This document shows, piece after piece, positions 28,028-36,530 of a stretch of 44,919 nucleotides of DNA. Position 1 is the first letter of the stretch. Each line of letters begins with the position of its first letter. The position numbers were made by a program, and so were the translations under genes. Source of the DNA: Cognatazoarcus halotolerans (GTDB lineage: Bacteria > Pseudomonadota > Gammaproteobacteria > Burkholderiales > Rhodocyclaceae). The stretch is from contig NZ_WUAF01000027.1 of the NCBI RefSeq assembly GCF_009800965.1, positions 1 to 44,919 on the forward strand, read 5' to 3'. The notes beneath the pieces are model-generated. The model made no database searches and was not told the origin of the DNA. It saw only the letters and a program-made list of their open reading frames with translations.

Positions 28028-29272
28028 TCATTGGCCGAGCTCGCGCTCGACGGCCTTGTGGTTTTCGCGCAGGCGGGTCCGCAGTTCTTCCGCGATGTCA
28101 CCCACATAGACGTCTTCGAGTCCGCCCTGCAGGCCTTGCACGATGGCTTTCGCCACCGCTGCGGGGGCGAGCTTGGGCGGCGGGGTGAGCTGCTCCCATT
28201 CCTCGTCGATCGGGCCGGGGAAGACGTTCATCACGCGCACCCCGGCGCCCGCGAACTCGGCGCGCAGGGTCTGCGCCGCCGACAGTGCCGCGGCCATCGA
28301 GGCCGACCACGCGCCGCGCGCGGGCAGCGCCGCCAGCGCATGGATGGAAAGGATGTTCACCCACGCGACCGCGTTGTTGCTGCCGTCCGCGGCGCGAAAA
28401 CCCATGCCGGGGCCGAAGGCCTGGGCGAGGCGCATCATGCCGAGCACGTTCACCTCGAAGGCGTCGCGGGCGAGGATCACGTCCTTGCGGCCCAGGATGC
28501 CGCCGTCGCGCAGGTAGGCGGCAGTGTTCACCAGGATCTCCACCTTGCCGCCGATCGAGGCGGCGAGGCGGTCCACCGAGTCGGTGTCGGTGACGTCGAG
28601 CTCGACCGGCTGCACCCGTGGGTCGGATGCCACCAGCGCGTCGAAGGCCTTGACTGTCTTCCAGCTCGTGGGGTCGCCGAGGAATACCGCGTTGGCGCCG
28701 GCATCGAGCATCGCCCTGGCCACCGCCAGACCCATCGCTGACTTGCCGTCGCTGACCAGCACGCGGCGGAACTTGGGGTCGCAGGTGGATTCGCGCAGTT
28801 GCGGGGCGTCGTTCATGTTCGGGGTGTCCTTCTCGGGCAGGGCGTGGAGTACCGCCTGGCCGCTGCGGTCGAGCTTGAGGGCGAGGCGCACCGCGCCACC
28901 TTCGGCGCAGTCCTCATGCACATGGGCCACCACCGACGGGCCGGCGGCCATCTTCACGGTGCCCACCTTCCATGGCAGGCGTTCGCGAAAGTAGAGATCG
29001 TTGGAGTGGCGCAGCACCGTGGTGGCGATCAGCGTGCCGCGCGGGTCGGCGTCCTTCCAGACGAGGCGTTCCGAGAGGCACTGGTGGCAGACCTCGCGCG
29101 GCGGGTATTGCAGGGCCCCGCAGTCGCCGCAGGTCTGCATCTCGAACACGCCTTCGGCGGCGGCGCGGGTGAGGCCCTGCGCGGCGCGGCTGCGCGGTGC
29201 CGGCGGCCGGGTCGGCAGGCGGGTGCGTTCGACCGGGTTTTTCTTTTTCGGTTTGACGAGTGGATCGGTCAT
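28028..29272 (-). CDS. DUF35 (OB-fold, zinc ribbon) fused to a catalytically dead SDR domain
   Basis: The 414-aa protein joins two domains. Residues about 35-150 are a DUF35 module: a zinc ribbon with Cys48, Cys51, Cys62 and Cys65, followed by an OB-fold. DUF35 proteins are obligate partners of thiolase-fold enzymes, and the thiolase-like gene is immediately upstream with an ATGA overlap. Residues about 168-414 have an SDR fold, but the nucleotide loop reads SDGKSAMG instead of TGxxxGxG, and YxxxK is replaced by Trp322-S-A-S-Met326. The SDR part should therefore be structural or regulatory. ATG 29272 is chosen for the overlap. Confidence 0.88.
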   Translation of the reverse strand: MTDPLVKPKKKNPVERTRLPTRPPAPRSRAAQGLTRAAAEGVFEMQTCGDCGALQYPPREVCHQCLSERLVWKDADPRGTLIATTVLRHSNDLYFRERLPWKVGTVKMAAGPSVVAHVHEDCAEGGAVRLALKLDRSGQAVLHALPEKDTPNMNDAPQLRESTCDPKFRRVLVSDGKSAMGLAVARAMLDAGANAVFLGDPTSWKTVKAFDALVASDPRVQPVELDVTDTDSVDRLAASIGGKVEILVNTAAYLRDGGILGRKDVILARDAFEVNVLGMMRLAQAFGPGMGFRAADGSNNAVAWVNILSIHALAALPARGAWSASMAAALSAAQTLRAEFAGAGVRVMNVFPGPIDEEWEQLTPPPKLAPAAVAKAIVQGLQGGLEDVYVGDIAEELRTRLRENHKAVERELGQ

Positions 29273-30450
29273 GCCTGCCCCCGTTCGAGGATGGCCGCGC
29301 CGGAGCACAGGCCGCGGTCGTAGTTGATCATGCCGAAGCCCGATACCAGCCCCACCCGGGCCCCCTCGATCTGGGTGGCACCGGCGCTGTCGGTGAGCTG
29401 GCGCATCGCCTGCACCATGCCGAGGTAGCCGCCGGCGGCGCCGGCCTGGCCCACCGAAAGCTGGCCGCCCGAGGTGTTGAAGGGGAAGCTGCCGGCGATG
29501 GTGAAGTCGTGTTCGCGTACGAAGGCGGGCGCCTCGCCCTTGGCGCAGAAGCCAAGGTCTTCGAACTGCAGCATGTTGATCACCGGGTAGTCGTCGTAGG
29601 TCTCGACGAAATCGACGTCGGCGGGGGCGACTGCCGCGTGTTCGTAGAGGGCGTCCCTGTCCATTGCCCAGCCGCCTCGGAACTGGATCGGATCGTCCGG
29701 GAAGGCGTTGTGGCGCTCGATGGTCGAGCCGATGCGCACGAAGGGCAGCTTCATCGCCCGCGCACGCTCTTCGGTCATCACCAGGAAGCCTTCCGCGCCG
29801 GCACAGGGCATCACGCAGTCGAACAGGTGGATCGGGTCGGTGATCGGCCGGGCGTCGATGTACTGGGCCAGCGTCAGCGGCTTCTTCATGAGCGCGTGGG
29901 GATTCCTGAGGGCGTTCTCGCGCTGGGCCACGCAGAGCTTGCCGAAGTCCTCGCGGGTGGCGCCGTACTGCTTCATGTAGTGGTCGGTGAGCAGCGCGAA
30001 GCTCGCGTTGGGGCCACCGGCGCCGTAGGGATAGACCGCGTCCTGGGCGAAGCGCGAGAACTGGCTCACCGTGTTGCGGAAGGAATCCACATGGTTGGTG
30101 TCGCCGGCGATGCAGGCGATCACCTCGGCGTCGCCGGCCTGGACCGCGCGGCTGGCGCGGCGCAGGGCGACCACGCCGGAGGCGCCGCCCATGGGGATGT
30201 GGTCGAGCCAGCGCGGGCTCATGCCGAGGTGCTGCATCAGGCCCACGGCGGTGTCAGGCCCGAGCGTGAAGCTGGAGACGCACACGCCGTCCACCGCCGC
30301 CTTGGCCAGCCCGCTGCCGCGGATCAGTTCGCCGAGCGCGCGGCCCAGCCACCAGTGTGCGCTGCGGGTGGAGTAGCGCGCGTAGGGAATCGTTACCGGC
30401 ATGACCGCGACCACGCCGTCATAGCCGAGGCGCGTGCGGGGGGCGCTCAT
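29269..30450 (-). CDS. Thiolase-fold protein without nucleophilic Cys (Ltp2/SCP2-thiolase-like)
   Basis: The 393-aa protein matches non-classical SCP2/Ltp2-type thiolases. The loop that normally holds the nucleophile reads IPMGGASGV, with Gly89 at the Cys position. The GHPxGA motif is GQAGAAG, with Gln335 for His. Retained features are ETYDDYPVINML (283-294), GLCSG near the C-terminus (Cys382) and Tyr377. Steroid-degrading Ltp2 enzymes with such replacements, paired with DUF35 partners, are retro-aldolases that release an acyl-CoA and leave a ketone. The same chemistry here on a 3-hydroxy acyl-CoA is my inference. ATG 30450 overlaps the CoA-ligase stop. Confidence 0.85.
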   Translation of the reverse strand: MSAPRTRLGYDGVVAVMPVTIPYARYSTRSAHWWLGRALGELIRGSGLAKAAVDGVCVSSFTLGPDTAVGLMQHLGMSPRWLDHIPMGGASGVVALRRASRAVQAGDAEVIACIAGDTNHVDSFRNTVSQFSRFAQDAVYPYGAGGPNASFALLTDHYMKQYGATREDFGKLCVAQRENALRNPHALMKKPLTLAQYIDARPITDPIHLFDCVMPCAGAEGFLVMTEERARAMKLPFVRIGSTIERHNAFPDDPIQFRGGWAMDRDALYEHAAVAPADVDFVETYDDYPVINMLQFEDLGFCAKGEAPAFVREHDFTIAGSFPFNTSGGQLSVGQAGAAGGYLGMVQAMRQLTDSAGATQIEGARVGLVSGFGMINYDRGLCSGAAILERGQA

Positions 30451-32081
30451 TTGTGGTCTCCCTGGCGCTTTTTCATCGCACAGGTGTTCACGCAGTCCGG
30501 TCCATCGACCAGGGTAGGCGCCAGCGCCTTGAGCTCGCCGCGCTGGATCTTGTTGGTGGTGGTGAGCGGCAGGGCATCGACAAAGGCGACGTAGCCGGGC
30601 GCCTTGTAGTAGGCGAGCCGCGATAGCGTCCAGCGCACGATGTCGGCCGCGGCGGCCTCCATGGTGGCGGTGTCGGTGGGCGGATCCTGCGGCACCACCA
30701 GGGCCATCACCTCGTCGCCGCGCACCGGGTCCGGCACCGCCGCCACCGCCACCGCTTTCACCAGCGGGTGTTGCTGCAGCACTGCCTCGACTTCGACCGC
30801 GGCGATGTTTTCGCCGCTCCTGCGGATCACGTTCTTCTTGCGGTCGACGAAGTGCAGGTAGCCGTCCCGATCACGGCACACGATGTCGCCGGTGTGGAAC
30901 CAGCCCCCCGCCCAGGCCTCGTCGGTGGCGGCCTGGTCCTTGAGGTAGCCGGCGAGGAAGCCGTAGCGCGGATCTTCGCCGGCGTGGCGAACCAGCAGCT
31001 CGCCCTGTTCGTCGGCAGCCGCCTCGCGGCCCTCGTCGGTGAGGATGCGCACCTGCACGTCGGACTCTTCCTTGCCGAAGCACGAGGTGCCGATGTGGCG
31101 CGGCTCGTGGTTGGCGATGATCACCGCACCGGCGCCGGTCTCTGTCATCGCCCAGGCCTCCAGCAGCGGGAAGCCGAAGCGCGCCTCGAAGATGCCGTGC
31201 AGGGTGCGATCCACCCCCGCGCCGAAACCGAAGCGTACGTGGTGCTCGCGGTCGGCGGGGCTGGCCTCGGCCTTCATGAGCATTGCCGGCATCACCCCGA
31301 GGTAGTGCACCACGGTGGCGCGGGACTCGCGCACGCTGGCCCACCAGCTCTTCGGGTGGAAGCGGTCGAGCGGGATCAGGCAGCCGCCGGTATTGACCAT
31401 CGCCATCGCCGAGTAGGCCATGGCGTTCATGTGCACCAGCGGAAGCGGCGTGATCATGCGCTCCTTGCCCGGCGCCAGCGCGGCCAGCCCGCCGGCGCCG
31501 GCGTACCAGTTGCCGGCGTGCAGGAAGTAGCGGTTGGGCAGGATGCAGCCTTTGGGCCGCCCGGTGGTGCCGGAGGTGTACAGCAGCGCGCACTCGCTGA
31601 GCTCGCCGGGTTCGCTGCCGGCAAGCGGCGCCGGGAAGGCGGCGGGCGGCGGCGCGCCGTCGGCGCTCATCGTCTGGAAGGGGCGTCCGGCGGCTTCTGC
31701 CGCGGCGATCAGGTCGGCGTGCCGCTCGGGCAGGGCCACGGCGAGCAGGATCTCGGAGTGACCGATGAGGTATTCGAGCTCGGCCGCACGCATGTCCGGG
31801 TTGATCGGCACCACCGACACGCCCAGCGCGTTGAGGGCGAACCAGTGCAGAAAGAAGTCCGGGCGGTTTTCCAGCAGCAGGCCGACGCGGTGGCCGTGGC
31901 CGTAACCGCTCGCGGCATAGGCGGCGCGCAGCGCTTCCACGCGGCGTGCCGCATCGGCGTAGCCGATTTCGCCCGCGGCGATACCGTAGATGCTGGCCGT
32001 CTCGGGCAGGATGCACAGGAAGGGCTGCGTCGCCCAGCGCTGCGCGGCGAGCGAGAAGGCCTGGTGAATGGTGTTGGGCAA
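30447..32081 (-). CDS. Acyl-CoA ligase (AMP-forming)
   Basis: The 544-aa ANL ligase shows P-loop YTSGTTGRPKG (168-178), AWAMTETGAG, GGWFHTGDIV, DRKKNVIRRSGENI and a C-terminal catalytic Lys in TTTNKIQRGEL. It should activate the carboxylate produced by the dioxygenase (dioxindole-3-acetate in my model) so that the thiolase-fold enzyme can act. The start is an apparent TTG at 32081, with GGGAG 8 bases upstream; no ATG or GTG lies between the beta-subunit stop and the conserved N-terminus, and the in-frame ATG at 32129 is inside the previous gene. The stop overlaps the next start (ATGA). Confidence 0.87.
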   Translation of the reverse strand: MPNTIHQAFSLAAQRWATQPFLCILPETASIYGIAAGEIGYADAARRVEALRAAYAASGYGHGHRVGLLLENRPDFFLHWFALNALGVSVVPINPDMRAAELEYLIGHSEILLAVALPERHADLIAAAEAAGRPFQTMSADGAPPPAAFPAPLAGSEPGELSECALLYTSGTTGRPKGCILPNRYFLHAGNWYAGAGGLAALAPGKERMITPLPLVHMNAMAYSAMAMVNTGGCLIPLDRFHPKSWWASVRESRATVVHYLGVMPAMLMKAEASPADREHHVRFGFGAGVDRTLHGIFEARFGFPLLEAWAMTETGAGAVIIANHEPRHIGTSCFGKEESDVQVRILTDEGREAAADEQGELLVRHAGEDPRYGFLAGYLKDQAATDEAWAGGWFHTGDIVCRDRDGYLHFVDRKKNVIRRSGENIAAVEVEAVLQQHPLVKAVAVAAVPDPVRGDEVMALVVPQDPPTDTATMEAAAADIVRWTLSRLAYYKAPGYVAFVDALPLTTTNKIQRGELKALAPTLVDGPDCVNTCAMKKRQGDHK

Positions 32082-32094
32082 GTCCGTCTCCCGC

Positions 32095-32577
32095 TTACAT
32101 GAAGAGCTGGATGTTGCCGAAGGCCGCATCGCAGTTGACCAGGTCCACCCGCTTGAGCCGGATACGCAGGCCCTCGGCGGTCTCCACCAGATGGTGGGTG
32201 CTCCAGCCGGCGTAGGTGGTGAGCGCGTCGCGGCGCGTCTCGGTGTACAGGAAGGCGGTGCGTACCACGTGCTCGCCGCTGGCCGCGTCGCCGGATTCGA
32301 CGGTCGGCGCCTGCAGCAGGTGGTGGCTGCGGCTCGACGGTTGCTGCGAGAAGGTGCGTTGCCCGTGCAGGCGCTCGATGCGTACCCTGAGCAGCAGCTT
32401 GTCCTCGTACATCAGCGAGGTGTGCAGGTGCGGGTCCTGCTGGTCGTGGGCCAGCGGCATCCAGTAGTAGGCGTCCTCGGTGAACAGCTGGAGCCAGTCG
32501 TCGTAGCGGGCTTCGTCGAGCATGCGGGCTTCGGCATAGACGAAGTCGGTGAGGGTCTTTTCGGTCATGGCGGTCAT
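32095..32577 (-). CDS. Rieske aromatic-ring dioxygenase, beta subunit
   Basis: The 160-aa protein is the small structural subunit of an alpha3beta3 ring-hydroxylating dioxygenase. It has the family's cone fold features: an N-terminal helix, ARYDDWLQLFTEDAYYWMPL, then the RIERLHGQRTFSQQPSSRSHHLL stretch and C-terminal beta strands. It has no metal site. It starts 7 bp after the alpha gene stop; ATG 32577 or 32568 are both possible. Length is typical of benzoate/anthranilate-type beta subunits. Confidence 0.92.
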   Translation of the reverse strand: MTAMTEKTLTDFVYAEARMLDEARYDDWLQLFTEDAYYWMPLAHDQQDPHLHTSLMYEDKLLLRVRIERLHGQRTFSQQPSSRSHHLLQAPTVESGDAASGEHVVRTAFLYTETRRDALTTYAGWSTHHLVETAEGLRIRLKRVDLVNCDAAFGNIQLFM

Positions 32578-32584
32578 GGCGGGC

Positions 32585-33898
32585 TCACATCGTTTCGGTC
32601 ATGAACTGCAGCCAGGCGCGGAACTGGGCGCGCATCTGCATTTCGTTGGTGCCGTTGGTGACAACGTTCTTCTGGCCTTTTTCGGCGGGGTCGTAGAGGC
32701 GTCCCACGTTGATCCAGTCGCGGCCGCGGGATTTGAGGCCCTGCTGGGCGCGCTCGTACATCTCGAGGTCGTCGTGACCGACCACCGAGGTGGGCGCGTT
32801 GATCAGCCGGTTGTACATGGTGGTGCGTTCGAGCAGCAGGTCGGGCGCGCCGACCAGGCGGAAGGTCCACGATTCCACCAGCGTCTTGTCCGCGGCGATC
32901 GGCTTGAACAGGCGCAGGGTCTGGATCGGCCCCTTGACCATGATGTTGGGGAAATACACGGTGTTGTGGCGGGTGTCGCCGAGGATCGCCTTGGCGCGGT
33001 CCTCGCCGTAGGCGGCGACCATCTGCTCCCAGTAACCCGGAATCGCCGAGTAGGCGGCGTGGATGGAGTCGGACACGCCGGTGTGGCCGTGGCCGTTCTG
33101 CCATACGCGGATTCCCATGTTCTCGAAGAACTCGTAGGACGACATGAAGGGCGCGAAGAGCTCCACCGCCATCGGCTTGGGTGTGCCCTCCGGCGCCTCG
33201 TTCCATACCTTCACCGCGGTGCCGGCCGAGGATTCGTGGGCGACCATCGGGTGACAGGTGTCGGTCTGGTTGTCGACCAGCATCTTCCAGTTGCAGTCGT
33301 GCAAGTAGCGCAGCACCCCGCCAGCGACCTCGAGCCGTCCCTCGGGCGAGCGGTCCACCATGTTGTCGAGGGTCGACAGCGACTCGCCGAAGAATTCCTC
33401 GAAGCTCGGGCCACCCGGGTTGAGACGACAGAACACGAAGTCGCGATAGACCTTGACGTTATGCACCGCGGCCATGCCCTGGCTGGCCTCGCAGCTCTCG
33501 AAGCCGGTGTTCTCGTAGCCCTTCTTGAGCGGAATGGCGAGCAGGCTGCCGTCGGTCTTGAAGGTCCAGGCGTGGTAGGGGCAGCGAAAGAACTTGCCGG
33601 TGTTGCCGCAGGTCCCGCCCGCGACCTGCACACCCTTGTGGGGGCAACGGTTGTAGAGCACGCGCACGCTGTTGTCGCTGTGGCGCACCATGATCACCGG
33701 TTCGGTACCGATGGTGGTGTTGTAGTAGTCGCCCTTGTTGGGCACCTGGCTGGCATGGCCGACATACACCCAGGTGTTGGCGAAGAGGTTTTCCATCTCC
33801 AGCTCGAACAGCTCCTGGTCGATGTAGGTGTCCTTGTGCACCTCGGTGTCGCGCACCAGTGCGCGGATGGCGTCCGGATTGTTGCGGTATCTGCTCAT
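32585..33898 (-). CDS. Rieske aromatic-ring dioxygenase, alpha subunit
   Basis: The 437-aa catalytic subunit has the Rieske [2Fe-2S] ligands Cys85-x-His87 (RCPHKG) and Cys106-x2-His109 (CPYHAW). The mononuclear iron site is N210-x2-D213-x2-H216-x4-H221 (DNQTDTCHPMVAH), with the distal carboxylate further on. It dihydroxylates an aromatic ring using O2 and electrons from the reductase encoded just upstream. Indole-type neighbours (isatin hydrolase-like, indolepyruvate-type oxidoreductase, aminobenzoate-CoA ligase) favour an indolic acid as substrate, as for IadD-type auxin dioxygenases. No ring-cleavage dioxygenase is nearby, which argues against ordinary catechol formation. Confidence 0.93.
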   Translation of the reverse strand: MSRYRNNPDAIRALVRDTEVHKDTYIDQELFELEMENLFANTWVYVGHASQVPNKGDYYNTTIGTEPVIMVRHSDNSVRVLYNRCPHKGVQVAGGTCGNTGKFFRCPYHAWTFKTDGSLLAIPLKKGYENTGFESCEASQGMAAVHNVKVYRDFVFCRLNPGGPSFEEFFGESLSTLDNMVDRSPEGRLEVAGGVLRYLHDCNWKMLVDNQTDTCHPMVAHESSAGTAVKVWNEAPEGTPKPMAVELFAPFMSSYEFFENMGIRVWQNGHGHTGVSDSIHAAYSAIPGYWEQMVAAYGEDRAKAILGDTRHNTVYFPNIMVKGPIQTLRLFKPIAADKTLVESWTFRLVGAPDLLLERTTMYNRLINAPTSVVGHDDLEMYERAQQGLKSRGRDWINVGRLYDPAEKGQKNVVTNGTNEMQMRAQFRAWLQFMTETM

Positions 33899-33914
33899 TT
33901 GCCCGTCCCTCTCG

Positions 33915-34892
33915 TCAGAGATCCAGCACCAGGCGCGGCGTCTTGGCGCGCGAGATGCAGATCTGGATCAGTTTGCCGCCCGCCTTTTCGGCGTCCGACA
34001 GGAAATAGTCGCGGTGATCCGGCACGCCCTCCAGCACGGCCGCGGTGCATACGCCGCATTCGCCGCGCTTGCAGTCGTACATCGGGTCGCAGCCGGCGTC
34101 CTCGAGTACCTCGAGAATGGTCTTGTCGGCCGGCACGGTGAGTACCTGGCCAGACTGCGCGAGCTCCACCTCGAAAGCCTGGTCGCCGGCCACTGGTGCG
34201 GCCGCGGTGAAGAGCTCGAAGTGGATGTGCTCCGCGGGCCAGCCGCGGGTTTTGGCGCCTTCGATCAGCGCATCGATCATGCCTTTTGGGCCGCATACGT
34301 AGAGATGCTGGCTGGGCGAAAGCGTGGCGAGCAGGGCGCCGATGTCGAGCCGCGTGGCGGCATCGTCGTCGGCGTGCACCACCAGGCGCTCGCCGGCGAG
34401 GGTCGCCAGCTCATCGACGAAGGCGAGCTGGCTGCGGCTGCGGCCACTGTAGTGCAGCACCCAGGGCCGGCCGGCGGCGGTGAGTGCGGTGGCCATCGAG
34501 GCGATCGGGGTGATGCCGATGCCGCCGGCGATAAGCACCGTGGTGGCCTCGCCGGTGGCTCCGACGGCGAGCGGGAAATCGTTCTGCGGGCTGCTGACGC
34601 CGAGGCGATCGCCCACGCCAAGCCCGTGCATGTGGCGCGAGCCGCCGCCGCTCGCCTCCTCGAGGCGCACGCCGAGGCGGTACTCGTCCGGCGCGTCGAA
34701 GGCCGCACCCGATGCGTCGAAGCTCATCAGGGAATAGCAGCGCGCATCCGCGAGGCCGGGAATGCGCACCTTGACATGGGCGCCGGCGGCGAAGGGCGGC
34801 AGCGTGCCGCCATCGACCGCCTTGAGGCGCAGTTCGCGGATCTGCGGGGTGGCCGCATTGACCGCGCTGACGACGAGTTCGAGTTCTTGCAT
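33915..34892 (-). CDS. Dioxygenase reductase, flavin plus C-terminal [2Fe-2S] (PDR/VanB type)
   Basis: The 325-aa protein passes electrons from NAD(P)H to the Rieske oxygenase. Order of domains is FMN (RCYSL at 51-55), nucleotide binding (GGIGITP at 123-129 and YVCGPKGM at 198-205), and a plant-type ferredoxin with Cys274, Cys279, Cys282 and Cys312. This order is that of phthalate dioxygenase reductase and vanillate demethylase reductase (class IA), not of benzoate-dioxygenase reductases, where the ferredoxin is N-terminal. It lies 16 bp before the alpha gene and 43 bp after the oxidoreductase beta gene. Confidence 0.92.
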   Translation of the reverse strand: MQELELVVSAVNAATPQIRELRLKAVDGGTLPPFAAGAHVKVRIPGLADARCYSLMSFDASGAAFDAPDEYRLGVRLEEASGGGSRHMHGLGVGDRLGVSSPQNDFPLAVGATGEATTVLIAGGIGITPIASMATALTAAGRPWVLHYSGRSRSQLAFVDELATLAGERLVVHADDDAATRLDIGALLATLSPSQHLYVCGPKGMIDALIEGAKTRGWPAEHIHFELFTAAAPVAGDQAFEVELAQSGQVLTVPADKTILEVLEDAGCDPMYDCKRGECGVCTAAVLEGVPDHRDYFLSDAEKAGGKLIQICISRAKTPRLVLDL

Positions 34893-34935
34893 CGGGTGTC
34901 TTCCTCTCCGTAAAGTGCCTGCCGTCTTGTGCGGC

Positions 34936-36519
34936 TCAGGCGGCCACGCGGCTCATCACCGGGGTCTGTGTTTGCGGGCGCATGAGCTGGCCGAGCTGGG
35001 CGTCGAGCGCGTGGCCGGCCTCGTCGGCCTGTGCCGCCTCGCGCAGCCGTGCCAGGGTGGCCGCGCCGCCGGGCCGGCCGGCCAGTTCGTCGGCGGCCTT
35101 CATGAGCGCCGCAAAGCGCTTGTCGCCGCGGTCGTGGGTGCCGCTGTAACCCTTCACGATCTTGCGGCAGTGGAGCACCTCCACGGCCAGTGCGTAGTCG
35201 TTGGCGCCGGCGAGCCGTGTGGCCCGCTCCAGCCAGGACTGGATCTGCGCGCTCTCCACCTGATGGCGCAGCAGGCTGCGACGGAAGCGGCGCATGCCCG
35301 AGACCAGGTAGAGGGCGAGGAACCAGCGCAGCGTGCCGCTCTGCACGCGACGGCCTTTCTCAATGTGGCGCTTCACGAAGCCGCCGAAGCCCGCCGAGTT
35401 TTCCAGCCAGCGGCCGAGGCCGGCGGGCAGCGTGCCGCAGATCTCCTCGAGGCGCGGATGCATGTACTCGGTGGTGTAGACCAGCTGGCCGGGTTTGGCG
35501 CCGACTTCACCGCGCACGCGCTCGAAGCGGCTCGCGCGAGTCTTGAGGTCGGCCACGCGGATCACGTCGTCGTAGCTCATCGCCACCGCGATGCGGTGCG
35601 CCGCGGCGCAGGTCAACGCCCAGTCTGTCGCCTCGCCACCGTGGCGGGCGTCCAGCGCCCTGAAGGCGGCACAGCGGGTCAGGTACTCGTTGGCATAGGC
35701 AACGTCCTGGTAGTCGATGAGGCGTGCGATGCCGGCACCCAGCATGCCGTGCGCTGCGACCGGAAAGTCGGCGCGGATGAGATCGAGCAGGGCCTGCACC
35801 TCGGCTGCCGCGGCGCGCTCGGCCAGCACTGGGGCGGGGCGGGCGGTGTCGATCGGGGCGGGGCTGGCGGGGGCCTTGGCGGCGGCATCGAAGCCCAGCG
35901 CGAAGGCCCGCAGGCTGGCCTCCACACCCTTGCCGCCGTGGCGCACGGTGTCCTCGAAGGCCTCGCGGGCAAAGGGCAGCGCGCCCGAACCGGCAATGGC
36001 GCCGAAGAGGCTCGCCGAGATCACGCTGCCGGCCTGTTCGGCCATGGCCTGGAGGTCGAAACACATCAGGCGCCGCGCCGCCTCGCGACCTGCGTCGATG
36101 ACCTTGTTGGGGTCGCCGATGCCGTTGCCCAGGGCGGCCTTCTCGCCCACCGCGTAGCTGCGGTGACTGGAGGTGATGAGGGTGGTCCGCTCGGGCGTCA
36201 CCAGGCCGCGCTGCATCGCCCGGCCGGCTTCCATGAGTTCGGCCGCGACGACCAGGTCGACGTCGCCCGGAGTGGGCATCATGGCCAGCACCGGCGGGCG
36301 GCCGGCGGCGTTCGCGGCGGCCTCGGGCAAGAGCTCGAGATAGTAGATGGTGGCGCCGGTGCGCTGGGCGACGCCCGGCACCGAGGTGGTCTGCGCCCAC
36401 CAGCCGGCGGCTTCGGCCATCTCGACGATCCAGTCGGCGAGCACGCCGCCGCCCTGTCCGCCCATGGCGAGGATGGCGATCTTGATCGGGGTGTCGGTCT
36501 TGAGTTCGATGGTGTTCAT
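34936..36519 (-). CDS. Indolepyruvate-type 2-oxoacid:ferredoxin oxidoreductase, beta subunit with extra C-terminal domain
   Basis: The 527-aa protein has an N-terminal gamma-type domain of 2-oxoacid:acceptor oxidoreductases (AILAMGGQGGGVLADWIVEMA, 12-32). This is followed by a long C-terminal extension, including YANEYLTRCAAFRALD and GTHDRGDKRFA, that looks like the DUF6537 module found in long IorB-like proteins. Classical archaeal IorB is only about 200 residues, so this is the elongated proteobacterial form. It pairs with the catalytic subunit 11 bp upstream. Electrons go to ferredoxin; the 2-oxoacid substrate is argued to be isatinate or indolepyruvate from context. Confidence 0.88.
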   Translation of the reverse strand: MNTIELKTDTPIKIAILAMGGQGGGVLADWIVEMAEAAGWWAQTTSVPGVAQRTGATIYYLELLPEAAANAAGRPPVLAMMPTPGDVDLVVAAELMEAGRAMQRGLVTPERTTLITSSHRSYAVGEKAALGNGIGDPNKVIDAGREAARRLMCFDLQAMAEQAGSVISASLFGAIAGSGALPFAREAFEDTVRHGGKGVEASLRAFALGFDAAAKAPASPAPIDTARPAPVLAERAAAAEVQALLDLIRADFPVAAHGMLGAGIARLIDYQDVAYANEYLTRCAAFRALDARHGGEATDWALTCAAAHRIAVAMSYDDVIRVADLKTRASRFERVRGEVGAKPGQLVYTTEYMHPRLEEICGTLPAGLGRWLENSAGFGGFVKRHIEKGRRVQSGTLRWFLALYLVSGMRRFRRSLLRHQVESAQIQSWLERATRLAGANDYALAVEVLHCRKIVKGYSGTHDRGDKRFAALMKAADELAGRPGGAATLARLREAAQADEAGHALDAQLGQLMRPQTQTPVMSRVAA

Positions 36520-36530
36520 GTGGTGGCGCC

